Shown: positions 46,300 through 57,329 of the stretch, piece after piece
Numbering within the stretch: position 1 is the first letter of the stretch
Layout: each line of letters opens with the position of its first letter
Assembly (NCBI GenBank): GCA_028583605.1
Contig: CM053326.1
Span: 5,334,104-5,398,103, forward strand
Direction: 5' to 3'
Length of the DNA stretch: 64,000 bases
DNA from: Dastarcus helophoroides
Lineage: Eukaryota; Arthropoda; Insecta; Coleoptera; Bothrideridae
The notes under the pieces: generated by a model
What the model was told of the DNA's origin: nothing
Seen by the model: the letters and a program-made list of their open reading frames with translations, nothing else
Database searches by the model: none
Made by a program: the position numbers and the translations under genes

Positions 46300-46668
46300 T
46301 TTCTAATGCACATACCAATAGGTTTGAACATTTATTAGATTCGAAGTTTGAAAACCAAAGGCCGGTTTCGATCTGGTTAGATCTCGTTAGTTTGAGGGCT
46401 GCATAACTGTAGTCCGGTTTGCATTCTATTTGCATACGACACTTGTTGACGTTGGCCATAGTTTCTCTGTGGACCAATAGGTGGCGATAATATTAAGAGT
46501 TACACAGGACGTCTGCTCATTCTATAGTACTTACTTGCTGAAACATTTCTTGGCATTCCAGTTGGATATACCATACTGACGAGATCTAACAAGATCGAAA
46601 CCGATCTTTGATTTCTAAACTTTGAATCTAATAAATGTTTAAGCGTATTGATCTGTGCATTTAGCATT
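46300..46668. repeat. Foldback element with ~95-bp arms
   Basis: The arm 46300-46391 and the inverse of 46570-46668 share TGCACA, AACATTTATTAGATTC, AAGTTT, a CGGTTTCGATCT core and GTTAGATCTCGT. A 180-bp loop separates them. No coding motif; flanking duplication not resolved. Confidence 0.75.
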
Positions 46669-47112
46669 CAATAGTTGATCAAACTGAACAATAATTTTCT
46701 GAATTTTGATGTCTTCGAATATCGTTTATCAATTATTATTGATAAATAGATGCCTCCATATTTTGACACCATGCTTCAAAAATATCCATCAGACTGAAAC
46801 GATCCCTTTTGATTTCAAAATACTATTGTGGCATCTAGGAATCGATGTATATAAATTTATGCTCTATGCTAGTGTGGTCTATTAGAATTAATTAGAATGA
46901 GTTATAGAGTAGGTGGTAGACTGGAACTTTCAGTCGTCCAAGGTAGTACCATCCTACGTATCACTAGGAGGCGGTGAAATGATGCTTACGTCATGTTTCC
47001 GTCTTTGACACGTGAGTCGGTTTCTGCTATTCTTCTTTCCTCATCCTGTCCTTTTCATTATTTCCTTTTTTCATCTACTCTGATTTTTTCTTCTAATTAT
47101 GAAAAACCAAGG
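46669..47112. other. No gene recognised
   Basis: AT-rich spacer, nothing identified. Confidence 0.5.
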
Positions 47113-47965
47113 TGATGGAATCTCTTCGTGCTAAAAATTCCGGACGTAAACTACCCTCCCGTTCGGATGTCCGGGTGGAGGGTGTACGAGGAAATCCAAA
47201 ATCGACGGAAAATTTTAATGTACCACGGGCCAGGTTTCTTTCAAACAATTCATTCAAAATTCAATTCTGTAACATTCTCTAAACTCAAATCTAAACTCGC
47301 TTCATTAACACCTTAAAATGAAAGGCCCCATGTGCTGTCTCTGACCGAAACCCAAGTCTCCCCATTCCATCAATACAGTCAATTTGCTTTACCTTGAACT
47401 ACGACTTGCACACAAAATTTCGACACAAGAGGGAAATTTGTGCTTTTACGCGAAGCGACCTGTCCTGTCAACGAGAAAAAGCACTGAAATCCGCTGATCA
47501 TGATGTGATTTGGCTAAAAATCTAGTCCAAAAACGAAGCATTATTCATTTGTTCACTTTATTTATCTCCAAACGATCCCTTATATAGACAGCTCTTTCCT
47601 TTATCACTCCGTAACCTTTGATCACCTACAGACGAATTATCCAAAAGCTGAGGTTGTCTTTCTCGGTGACTTGAACGTACACAACATCCCCTGGTTAAGC
47701 TTTTCTTTCCAAATTGACGACGCGGAAAGGGTGGCAGAGGTTTTCGCCATCACTTGTGAACTATCGCAATTAGTTGAGGAACTCACAAGAATTCCTGATG
47801 TAGATACCCATCAACCTAATCTATTCGACCTTTTCCTTACAAATTCACCAAATTCGTACAAAATCTCTGTGACATCACCGCTTGGAAATTCTGAGCACAA
47901 GCTTGTAGCAGCCCCATTAGTATATGTTTTTACAACTGTGGACCAAATTCGAACAATATAAAAAT
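47113..47965 (+). pseudogene. Non-LTR endonuclease domain relic
   Basis: Frames in succession give a start like MESLRAKNSGRKLPSRSD, then FLSNNSFKIQFCNI, SLTETQVSP (the catalytic Glu motif of the apurinic-type nuclease, near 47340), FICSLYLSPND, VVFLGDLNVHNIPWL (Asp/Asn motif, near 47660), DTHQPNLFDLFLTNSP and SPLGNSEHKLV, where the usual Ser-Asp-His is Ser-Glu-His. Frameshifts and stops lie between 47230 and 47660. The layout and motifs match the 5' part of the same CR1/Jockey-type group whose 3' ends are scattered through the window. The RT is absent, so this is a 5' piece cut off by later rearrangement. Confidence 0.75.
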
Positions 47966-48094
47966 ATTTTTTTTATTTTAAAAAAACATTTAAACAAATT
48001 TTTTTTTCTGAAATCTTTGAAATTTCGGTTTTGCATCTATATGCGCAGGTAAAATTATGTGCGTCGGGAAAGTATATTTTTATTACGCCCATTT

Positions 48095-48535
48095 TACACT
48101 CCACGTCGCATCCTCCTTTCCAATTGACGCCTGTCCGTAACTTGCAATCGTTTTTTCTTTCCTGATGTAGTCAGCTTTCGTTTATGGACAGAATAGGAAT
48201 AATAATCAAATTAAAGCACCTGTTTAAACAGTTATAGTATCCCCATTTTCGCATATTAATTTAATCTTTGCAAAAGGGTTAGATTATCAGGCAAGTTTAG
48301 CTTTCAGTTCAACGAGCTACCGGTAAGGCAGTGGTAGAGCAATTGCTTTGAGCATGGTCCGAGGTTCGAACGTCGATGCCGATCTCTGCATTTTGTAATA
48401 TTCTATTGCGGGATCTATTTATAAGATAGATATACCTACTAGACATAAGAGCATGGCGGTAGTTCAAATTTGTTTTTCCCCCTATCCTTAGTCGTTCAAC
48501 GCGCTTAAAAAAGTTTTCACTTCAAAAAAAAACAA
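48095..48535 (+). repeat. Long dispersed repeat with a tRNA-like core (copy 1)
   Basis: Aligns with the inverse of 56620-57130 over its full length. The core at about 48318-48385 has a pol III A box-like AGTGGTAGAGCAATTG and a B box GAGGTTCGAACGTCG, as in tRNA-derived SINEs. Similarity extends about 200 bp upstream of the core (TTTTTTCTTTCCTG, AATCAAATTAAAGCAC, TTTTCGCATATT, AGATTATCAGGCAAGTTT) and about 140 bp downstream (CCGATCTCTGCATTTT, TAGTCGTTC, AAGTTTTCACTTCAAA). A plain SINE would begin at the tRNA part, so the nature of the element is open. Confidence 0.7.
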
Positions 48536-48539
48536 ACAG

Positions 48540-49615
48540 TTAACACTTTAAACAGTTTAATGTCACTTTTACTCCAGGGATATGAAATAATTTTTTGTTA
48601 TAATATTGAACCTATAACATCAAAGGATTCGCTTCTTTCTTGCGTTTTTTACCTGCCATATGGTTTGAAGTTACATTTTTGCCACCCATCAGACTCTTAG
48701 TGAAGTGTGTGGATGATATTCGAGGTATCGTAAGCAAATTTCTTGTGGTTGATGCAAGTTGGGAAATTTAAAAATGACCCTGTTTATAAATGTTTAAAGA
48801 GGCGTTTCTATTCGAGATCCCTCATCGTCTGTACAATTCCGTTTGATTTAAGCTGCTTTCAAGCAGATTACTTCTAGAAGCGGTCCTTCCGAAAAGATGA
48901 TCTCCTCATAATTTAAAGAGTGGCGAAGGAAGGAGCAGTCTTTAGTTCGCGAGCGTTGTCTCACTTTGTGGCTTTAAAGCGTTCAATCTCAGTCGGTTGC
49001 GCGATCTCATATACCGGCTCATCTCACCCGCTCCCCTTTTATCTTGCTGCAAATCACACGATCCTGGCTTCGAATAGCTTTATTTACTTACCGGAATAAC
49101 TCCATTGCCACGAGAGCGTTTTTACCCTTATATAACATTACATTGCCGACAATTGCTCTGCGAGCGTTATTATGCGCCCCCACGCATCTTAACGCTTTGT
49201 TTTAGGTCCAGTTTGTTCCATAGTTACTACATGCTTGTTTTAAGCAATTATTTAACCTAGTATCCTACAGCCAAAGTGATTAATTTAGATAATTATGTTA
49301 TAATATCTGGCCATTACGTATAGTATCTGCGGAATCTGTGTATAATTATTGGAAATGACATCATAGATCATGGTTTTGTTGTTGGCAGAACGAAATAAGA
49401 ATCTTACATCGTCAACCATGTCATCAATCAAAGATTTGAATCAACACAGGCTCTTTGTGACATCAAAGAAAATGTCTACATTGCCATCGATTGTCGATAT
49501 CGACAGCCAAGTCCTCATCTTCATTCTCGACACTGAGTGAAAAGTGACCGTTTCAGTTCTCTGCATTCATATCGTTTCTCATGTTGACAACGTAGCAAAC
49601 CACGACTAATACGAC
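48540..49615. other. No gene recognised; less AT-rich stretch near 48800-49200
   Basis: The stretch contains isolated GC-rich words (GCGCCCCCACGC near 49172) but no open frame or repeat structure. Confidence 0.45.
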
Positions 49616-49621
49616 GCAACG

Positions 49622-49779
49622 TGTTTTATTTGTTTATTCTTGATTGAAACAGCTTTTTCTATAAGCAACTTTATTATTTACTAGTTCTTTATACAATAAT
49701 CTATTTATGCTTGTGACGCTATGTCGTTCTACGCGCCATCTTCTTCTTGGTGCTTGGCGCTAAATTTAAATATACAACA
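49622..49779 (-). repeat. 3' LTR of the Gypsy element
   Basis: On the minus strand it starts TGTTGTATATTTAAATTTAG and ends AAATAAAACA. It contains a TATA-like GTATAAAGAAC, and AATAAAG as polyadenylation signal. Confidence 0.92.
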
Positions 49780-49794
49780 CGCCCGTTTTTTTTT
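49780..49794 (-). promoter_or_regulatory. Polypurine tract
   Basis: Minus-strand AAAAAAAAACGGGCG directly before the 3' LTR; the expected primer site for plus-strand cDNA synthesis. Confidence 0.8.
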
Positions 49795-49877
49795 AAATAA
49801 AGAACTAAAACTAAACTATACAATAAACTAAACTAAAAAATAATGAAGTTACAAATAAAACTCTTAAGGCTAATTGC

Positions 49878-51611
49878 TTAATCTAGTACATAATCTTTCA
49901 AAAAAGACGGTTGTGTAATTATACGTCCTTTAGAAGATATACGTGAATCAACATTGATAGTTTCATTATTGCGGGTATTGGAGTCGTTATTTGGGATTGT
50001 GTCATTATCGGGATCAGTTTCAAATATATTATCATTTTCAAAGAAATTGTTTAAGTTGTAAAAATCGTCATCATTTAGATTTATATCCAAATGAGTTTTA
50101 TTGATGAACTTTCTGTTACGCCTAAATTTCTTATTATGTTCATCTTTTATTATATATGATCTTTCATTAATCTTTTCTACAATTATGTCCTTTTTCCAAG
50201 AGTCATCCAACTGAAATAGCACTTTGTCATTTACATCCAATTGGGGAAGATCTTTCGCAGTTCTTTCATAATATGCTTTTTGTATATCAACTTTGTCCTC
50301 AAATTTTTTTCTTAATAATTCTGGGTCGATAATAGTAGTATTTAGATTATTCTCAGAGGTAGGTAGTTTTGATTTTAAAATTCGATTTAATAGAAGTTGA
50401 GCTGGACTGTAACCAATTTTTGGTAATGGAGTGTTACGGTATTCAAGCAAATACAAGGGAAAATCTGAATTATTTTTACATTTTTTTAATATCTGTTTAA
50501 TAATTGCGACACTTCTTTCGGCTAATCCATTAGATTGATGGTGATGGGGACTAGAGAAATTTAATTTGAAATTTAAATCATGAGCAAAATTTCTAAATTT
50601 TTGACTGTTATATGGTACATTGTCTGAGTAAAAATTGACAGGAATGCCAAATCTAGAAAATACATCTTTACAGTGTTGTATGACCGTGACTATGTCCTTA
50701 TTTTTTGTTTTAAAAACTTCAATCCAATTAGAAAATGAATCAACAAAAAGCAAATAATTTTCTTTATTAAATTCGAAAAAGTCTGAACTTATGTTTTGCC
50801 ATGGTCGCGAAGGAAGTGGATGTGGGAGTAGACTTTCCTTTTGGTTATTTGGTCTATTTAATTGGCATGTTTCACAATTTCCTATTAATTCTTCTATGTC
50901 CACTGTTATTTTAGGCCAATACATAACTTGTCTTGCTCTTAATTTAGATTTTTCTATACCAAAATGGGCTTGGTGTATTAAATTTAACATTTCACTCCTT
51001 AAACATGTTGGTACAATTATTTTGTTTTCTAAAAATAATAAGTCATTAGACAAATAAATTTTTTCTCTCAAGTTATAATAAAATTTTACATCTCTGTTTA
51101 ACATTTTATTGTCTTTTGGCCATGAATTCATACAAAATTGTTTTATTTGAGATAAAACAGGATCGTTGTTTATGGCATTTTGAAAGATTTTCTTTTTCTC
51201 ATCAGACATTGGTATGTTATTAGAAATAGCATGGATTACATATGCCATTTCATCATCATCCGGAGTTTGTTCATTTTCTATAAATCTTGACAAAACGTCT
51301 GCGACGTACATTTTGTTACCAGGTAAATATTGGATTGTGATTCTATATTTTAATAATTTTAGTAACATTCTTTGCAGGCGAGCGCTTACTTTATCCAAAT
51401 TTTTATTCATAATAGAAACTAACGGTTTGTGATCGGTATGGATTATAACATCTTTGCCGTAAATAAAATAATGGAATTTTTCACATGCATATACAATGGC
51501 GAAAAGCTCTTTCTCTATTTGTGCGTAGTTCTGTTCAGTTTTACTAAGAGTTTTACTAAGAGAAGCATATGATACTGGGGATTGCTCTGGACTTCCTTGT
51601 AGCAAACGCAA
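49878..51611 (-). pseudogene. Gypsy pol: RNase H and integrase part
   Basis: A 577-codon open stretch. RNase H: SPVSYASLSKTL then QNYAQIEKELFAIVYACEKF, HTDHKPLVSIM (Asp) and GNKMYVADVLSRF (Asp). A 12-bp direct duplication (51538-51561) adds four residues in the SKT block. Integrase: zinc region with LIHQAHFGIEKSKLRAR and NCETCQLNRP (HHCC intact), core Asp in NISSDFFEF, Asp in FYSDNVPYNS and Glu in SNGLAERSV, so the D-D-E triad is kept. A C-terminal domain runs to about residue 500, followed by an Asn/Asp-rich tail. The frame differs from the RT segment, and the junction near 51600 is a frameshift within the first RNase H strand. Any start codon is irrelevant because this is the downstream part of pol. 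Confidence 0.9.
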
Positions 51612-52740
51612 CTTAAAGATTTGCTTAAAGCATCACATTGAATTGTTATTTGTTCATTTTCATTAAATATTGCTAAAATTGGTTTAGTGATTATTACATT
51701 TTTTAGAATTTTAAGTTCTGTTTCATGTTTATCTTGCCATAAAAAGGGTATATCGTTTCTTGTTAAATTTTGCATATTAGATGTTAATTCAGACAATTTT
51801 GGGATAAATCTAGAAAAAAATTTAAACATACCTAATATTTTTAGTAAATCCTTTTTATTAGTTGGAGTTTTTAAATTTAATATGCTGTTAATATTTTTAT
51901 TATGTGGTTGAATACCTGCTTCAGATATTTCTTGTCCCATAAATATAACTTTATTTTGTTTATATTGAAATTTGTCAAAATTAAATTTCACATTAAATTC
52001 TAAAGCTCTTTCAAAAACTTTATTTAAGATTACGTCATGTTCAGTTTCATTTTTTGCAGCTATTATTATATCGTCAAAGTATATATGTACACCATTTATA
52101 TCACTGAAAATTTCTAAACATTTCTTTTGAAAGATTTCTGGGGCTGAGGATATTCCAAATGGAACTCTTAAAAATTTATACCGGCCAAATGGAGTATTAA
52201 ATGTACAATAGTCTGAGCTTTTTTTATTTAATTTGAGTTGCCAAAATCCTTCTTTCATGTCAATTACTGTGAAAATCTTATTACCACTTAGTTTAGAAAA
52301 TACATCATCACATTTAGGTATTGGAAAATGTTCTTTACAAATATATTTATTTAAAGGTTTGGGATCTATGCATAACCTTAAGTCACCATTGGGTTTTTCA
52401 ACAATCATTATTCTATTAACCCATTCTGTGGGATAATCCACCTTACTGATAATGTTACGATTTTCTAAGTTATTCAAAGCAGTTTTTAAACGATTGTGAA
52501 GTGATAAAGGTACTTTTCTTTCACATTGTACCACTGGAATAGCATTATTTTTTAATTTAATATCGATTTCACCTGGAAGTTCACCTAATCCTTCAAAAAC
52601 GTTTTTATATAAATGTAATATGTCTTTTTTGTCATCACGACGTGCTATATAATTTTTTACGGAAATGTCATTGATCCGCGTTATTAAATTTAATTTTAAA
52701 CAATCATTTAAGCCTAATATCGGTTCAGAGTTAAAATCTA
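51515..52740 (-). pseudogene. Gypsy pol: reverse transcriptase part
   Basis: Open from about 52740 down to 51515. RT blocks: LENRNIISKVDYPTEWVNR, IVEKPNGDLRLCIDPKPLN, HFPIPKCDDVFSKLSGNK, FTVIDMKEGFWQLKL, FNTPFGRYKFLRVPFGISSA and the catalytic VHIYFDDIIIA (YFDD, near 52080). The thumb and connection follow: FMGQEISEAGIQPH, and LGMFKFFSRFIPKLSELTSN. It ends inside the RNase H start (TIQCDALSKS) after a frameshift. It lies one frame off the gag-protease segment. The shift at about 52745 has no classical heptamer, so it is more likely an indel than programmed, but this cannot be settled from one copy. Confidence 0.9.
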
Positions 52741-52743
52741 CAA

Positions 52744-53919
52744 CTATAAATTAACATTACATTGTACATCTTTGTGTTTACACATCAAATTTACTTCACC
52801 TATTGCTTTTGTTTTAAAATTTCCATAAGATACAATTGTAATATGAGTTGAAAATATTTTATAAGAATACTTATCAAAGTTTTTTAAGTGCGACAATGGT
52901 AGAATACTCGATTCGGCTCCGCTGTCTAGTTTGAAGTTGATTTCGTGTCCTTGAACTGTAATATCTTGGTACCAGCTTTTATTATTCTTCGATTGAAGGC
53001 TTAGAGAGTTGATGAAAATTTCAGTGTCAGTACTATTGGCAGGATTGTTAGAAGATGTAGACTTGCTTATAATTTTTACTTCTTTTACTTCTCGTTCCTT
53101 TTCCTTTTTATGTCTTTGTTCATTTTCTATTTTCGCTTCTTCGTTGATTTTCTTTCCTCTTCTCCAGATTTCTTTTTTGTTAACTCTAACTGCTCCTTCT
53201 TCATTGTTTTCAGTTTCCTTTGCTTCTTTGCTTTTGCACATACGTGCAAAGTGACTTTTAATTCCACATTTTGCACATGTCTTGTTGTATGCAGGGCATA
53301 TTTTGTAATCATGATTATAACCACATTTTTGTCATATCTTCTTTGAATAAAATGAATTTACCTCTGTTTCATTTGATTCTAGTAGTTTTATGTGAGATTT
53401 ACTGATTTCAATTGATTTACAGTAATCAATTATTTTTGTTAAAGTGAGGTTAGTTTCTCGTATTAACCTTTGTTGCATGGTCTTGTCAGCTAACCCTAAG
53501 ATTAACCTGTCTCGAATCATTCTTTCCATGTAAGAACCTGTACAATTGGGTTCAGTACAGTTAAATTCACAAAGGGCTACTTGGCATTTGAGTTCTGTTA
53601 AAAATGTTTCGATATTCTGGTCCTGGAGTTGAACTATGTTAATAAATTTAAAGGTTTCCATTGTTACGTTAGCTTTGGGTATATAATATTGATCAAATGC
53701 TTGTAATATTGATTCTAAAGTATTCTTACTTTCTTCATGTAGTGTATTATAAATGTCTATTCCAGTGTCACCTATGATGTTCAGGAAAATTGCGATTTTT
53801 ATTTCTTCTTTTTCCTTTGCTTTTCCCGAAGCCGTCAAATAAATCTCGAATTTCTGTCTCCATTTTTTCCATTGGGACGGATCATTGTAGTTTAGTGTTT
53901 CTGGTGGTTTGAATTCCAT
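52744..53919 (-). pseudogene. Gypsy gag and protease, one frame with an in-frame TGA
   Basis: Starts MEFKPPETLNYNDPSQWKKW at 53919, about 78 bp after the 5' LTR. The capsid-like region has WRQKFEIYLTAS, FLNIIGDTGIDIYNTL and MIRDRLILGLADKTMQQRLI. A TGA at 53332-53334 interrupts it, and the same frame continues with two zinc knuckles: KCGYNHDYKIC, then TCAKCGIKSHFARMC. The TGA stands exactly where the first Cys of the first CCHC knuckle belongs. A Lys/Glu-rich spacer follows, then the aspartic protease with FKLDSGAESSILPL (active-site D-S-G near 52910). It ends at 52744 just before the RT segment. Total 392 codons including the stop. Confidence 0.88.
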
Positions 53920-53997
53920 GGCTTGTATATACGACTCGAGTTTTTTTAATCTTTTTTATTCGTTGTACTGTTGAACCAGAGTTTCTATTACACCTGA

Positions 53998-54155
53998 TGT
54001 TTTATTTGTTTATTCTTGATTGAAACAGCTTTTACTATAAGCAACTTTATTATTTACTAGTTCTTTATACAATAATCTATTTATGCTTGTGACGCTAAGT
54101 CGTTCTACGCGCCATCTTCTTCTAGGTGCTTGGCGCTAAATTTAAATATACAACA
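53998..54155 (-). repeat. 5' LTR of the Gypsy element
   Basis: Same as the 3' LTR except for three substitutions. The leader that follows on the minus strand (TCAGGTGTAATAGAAACT) is the expected primer-binding position, but I recognise no specific tRNA match. Confidence 0.92.
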
Positions 54156-54160
54156 CAGCG

Positions 54161-55227
54161 ATTGTGAATATTTTGGGCACATTCGAAAAGATTTTAAGCC
54201 AAATTTGAATTTTGTTCAGACTTACAAAATAGAATAACATGTTTACTAATTCTTTCGTAAAGGAGCCTTCCAGATGGGCTGTGTAAAATGCGAGGTTCAC
54301 ACCGTAACTAGAAGATTACATCCCAATCTAATGTATGTGGATACCTTTGCTTCATGAAAGTCAATTTGAATTTAAATTAATGCAAAACAAAGCATTTTAT
54401 AAGATTTACCTGCCCTTTTAAAGTTATGCTTTAATCTCATGAACTGCGCAGCGTTTATGTTACTGTATTGGTTATAGAGCAATAGAACTTCCTTAGTGGC
54501 ACCACATAGCAAACTTCACTTAAACTTGGTCCGCTTCAAATTTAATCCAAGACAGCGCTAAATGAAATACGTTGGTGCAGAAATGCCACAAGTCTCAGCA
54601 ATATTTGAATTAATTAATTAACAAGAATTTGATCTGAATTTATTAGGCAGTTATTTCAACTCCCACTATACAGAATATTTCGATATCGCTTAGCCAAAAT
54701 GAAGTGTCATATGTAAAATTGAATTATGAGAAAATAAAGAATAACTCATTTTAAAAATGCTCTACATTAGTGGAAGTTTCATTAAAATAGACGTAGTTGT
54801 TTTCGAGATTAGCTCTACGAGCAAATTGGCAAAAAAAAACAAATGTTGGAAATATTAAAAACGCACACCTCGCTATTTGATTTTATAGTTTACAAATGTA
54901 TTTTTAACTACTTATTTAACATGTTTACTTAAATTGGAAATTTGTACTTTAAACTCGAAAGCTACAGAAAAAAGGCTAAAGTTGGTGTACAAATTCTACA
55001 TATCTAGTTTCCCCCAAAACTAATATGTTATTAACATAAGAATAATATATCTTTATAAAATGTTCCTCACCAAATCATGTTTTCCATATGATGAGTTACA
55101 GTAATGTTTTGTTCAAGAGTAAACAACTTATTCAATGAATTTAGTGCAAGAGTTCAAAGACTATATTATGAAAAATTAAAAGCCTATGCCTAATGCCTAT
55201 TTTCATGACAATTAACACAATACATTT
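54161..55227. other. AT-rich sequence, no gene recognised
   Basis: Nothing recognised between the Gypsy element and the hAT element. Confidence 0.5.
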
Positions 55228-55235
55228 AATTTAGG

Positions 55236-56260
55236 CAGTGGCGGCTGGTGACTTTTTGACATGTGGTGCGCAGATGCAAAAATATTAGTAGTTAAGAGTT
55301 TAGGTGACTCCAGTGCCATAGCAAGCTATTAAATTTAAGAGAAAAAAAAGTGATACAAATGGTGTTATATTTAATAGTATTTTTACGAATTAAATTTAAT
55401 TAACATCTTATGACCTCCAAAATATTTTTGGATTATTATCTCTAAATTATTTTCATCGAGTACAAAAAAAAAACTTTATCGACATTTCTGGACCCCTTTA
55501 AAGTACTCTGTACGGTTGCACGTCGTTACGGCTCTGGGTTACTTAATTAAAACTGTTTGCTTTCATGGGAATAAAATTATATCACTTTTTCATGAAAACT
55601 GCATTTGAAAAAAAAATATGTTTTATTACAAAGTTCTAATTAAACTCTACAAAAGCACAAAAAAAATATTTGTTTTTAAACAAAATCAGCTTTTAAGAAA
55701 TCAAGTCTTCATTACTTTCTCATCAAAATTGCTTAAATCCGAATTTACAAATTAATAATTAGACCCTAGAATGGGTACTGATATCTGTTTGTGAATAGCG
55801 GTACTATTGGTAGTTGAGTCTGTAAGCGGCACAATGAGCAATTGCAATCAAATCAGCCGGTACCTACGTATTTAGCATCATAAACCGTAAATACACACTC
55901 CAAACTCTGGCTCTTACTCACCATTTGGCAATAACGCATAAGCGCGGAGCGGCGTACCGCAGGCTAGCTTTAACGTGGTGTTCTGTAAATTATTTCTTCG
56001 TATCCGGAGGAGGCCATTGATAGGCATCGTACGGCAGCCACGTTAGGTTTATAATTCTGCGCGCACCAACTTATTTAAACTTTTTTATAATATTTAATAT
56101 AATGGAATCAAACGTTTGCGTGCTTGATTTAAAGTCACTCGCAAGTATTATTAGTTACTTTGTGTTTAAAAATGTGATAAATCCAAGTCTTTTACATTAA
56201 ACCGAAAAGAATTTCACGAGGAACGCGCGCTCTTGCACTTTTTAAGACCAGCCGCCACTG
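55236..56260. mobile_element. Non-autonomous hAT element
   Basis: The ends CAGTGGCGGCTGGT and the exact inverse are flanked by a perfect 8-bp duplication, AATTTAGG (55228-55235 and 56261-56268). The interior (1025 bp) has no transposase frame. Its second half (55780-56050) is less AT-rich, with words such as CGCGGAGCGGCGTACCGC. The intact duplication argues for a relatively recent insertion. Confidence 0.88.
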
Positions 56261-56268
56261 AATTTAGG

Positions 56269-56619
56269 TATCTTATATTCATGGTATATTGCATATTTTC
56301 TAGCGCAGTTATTATTGTTTTTGAACTACGACAGTTGTAAATAATGAGTAACAATTAAAATCGTCTTGACATGGCACACTTGTCACTGTTTCGTTATCCA
56401 TCAAATAATGAGCAAAAAGAATTACTTGAAACGGAAAACAAATTTCCCCTGAAATGGAATTTTCTTAAAAATCACAGCAAAGTAAGTCTTACACTCTGAA
56501 GTAAGAAGGAACTTGATCTATAAAATGTTTAAATATTATAAGGACCTCTGCCTTCTAAGTTTAATTTTTCGTAAATAAACTGCAATACTTTAATAAAAAT
56601 TTAATTATGTAAAGCAATA
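56269..56619. other. AT-rich spacer, no gene
   Basis: Nothing recognised. Confidence 0.5.
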
Positions 56620-57130
56620 TTTTGAAGCGAAAACTTCTTTAGGCGCGTAGGAACGACTACAAATAGGGGACAAACGAATGGTTTTCGCGTTACCAATAGC
56701 GCTAATTTGAATCTACCGATATGTTCTAATAGTATCGTAGGTACATGTACCTACGAATAGACCATGCAATAGAATTAAAAAAATGCGAGATCGGCGGCGA
56801 GGTTCGAACCTCGGAGCCGTTACTCCCAAATCAATTGCTCTACCATAGCGCTACAGCAGCATGTTGAGTTAAAGCAAAACTTGCCTGGTAATCTAACGCC
56901 GCTACTGATGTTAAATTGAATATGCGAAAATGTATACACTATAATTACTTAAATTGTGTTTTAATTTGATTTTTATTCTTCCTATTATCTCTGTAAGCGA
57001 AAATTGCCTATATTAGAAAAGAAAAAACGCTGCCAAAGTTCTGGCAGGCTGCTGGCAGTCGTCTATTCGAAATGCGCCGAGTGAGATAAGCGAGACAACG
57101 GTGCGAAACGCGCACCTACAATTTAACGTT
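56620..57130 (-). repeat. Long dispersed repeat with a tRNA-like core (copy 2)
   Basis: Inverse partner of 48095-48535. On the minus strand the core (about 56865-56795) has ATGGTAGAGCAATTG as A box, an ATTTGGGAG segment resembling the anticodon loop of tRNA-Pro(UGG), and GAGGTTCGAACCTCGCCG as a well-formed T arm and B box. Acceptor ends do not pair, so it is not a tRNA gene. A perfect 22-bp palindrome (56735-56756, centre GTACATGTAC) lies downstream of the core and is not kept in copy 1. Confidence 0.7.
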
Positions 57131-57329
57131 TCTACGCATTTTCGTGCTAATGACTTACTAATTATTTTTGCCTACTACAAACCTATCAATGTTTTTCTTT
57201 ACATTTTGGTCTGTCAATTTTGGAGGTTAGTTGTGTAATGAAATTGATTTTTTGTTGAGACTGGAATCTTCCACAAGTGACAATTACAAAGAAACGATGA
57301 GCAGCTTTATATTATAGTGAAAGAATTCT

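Larger units (their letters stand above)
49622..54155 (-). mobile_element. Ty3/Gypsy LTR retrotransposon, near complete
   Basis: Two 158-bp LTRs, differing at three positions that I can count, bound a gag-pol region on the minus strand. Flanks CAACG (49617-49621) and CAGCG (54156-54160) form a 5-bp duplication with one mismatch. Order is gag, protease, RT, RNase H, integrase, the Gypsy order, with no env frame. The integrase and lineage style suggest the mag-like group. The element is short (4.53 kb) and recent by LTR identity, yet broken by one stop and two frameshifts. Confidence 0.92.

Noticed and set aside
48318..48385. tRNA gene
   Set aside because: A and B boxes are present but the acceptor arm does not pair, and the segment is inside a dispersed repeat.
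52740..52760. Programmed -1 frameshift between protease and RT
   Set aside because: No X-XXY-YYZ heptamer fits the reading frame at the junction; a plain indel is equally good.
53332..53334. Selenocysteine recoding of the TGA in gag
   Set aside because: Attractive because it replaces a Cys, but no insertion element can be argued from the sequence, many insects lack selenoproteins, and the element has two other breaks; a point mutation is simpler.
53009..53346. Plus-strand Phe/Leu/Ser-rich open frames
   Set aside because: Complement of the Lys/Glu-rich spacer of the Gypsy gag-protease frame.
56795..56865. tRNA-Pro gene
   Set aside because: The anticodon-loop resemblance and T arm are good, but acceptor and D arms fail and it has a partner repeat copy.
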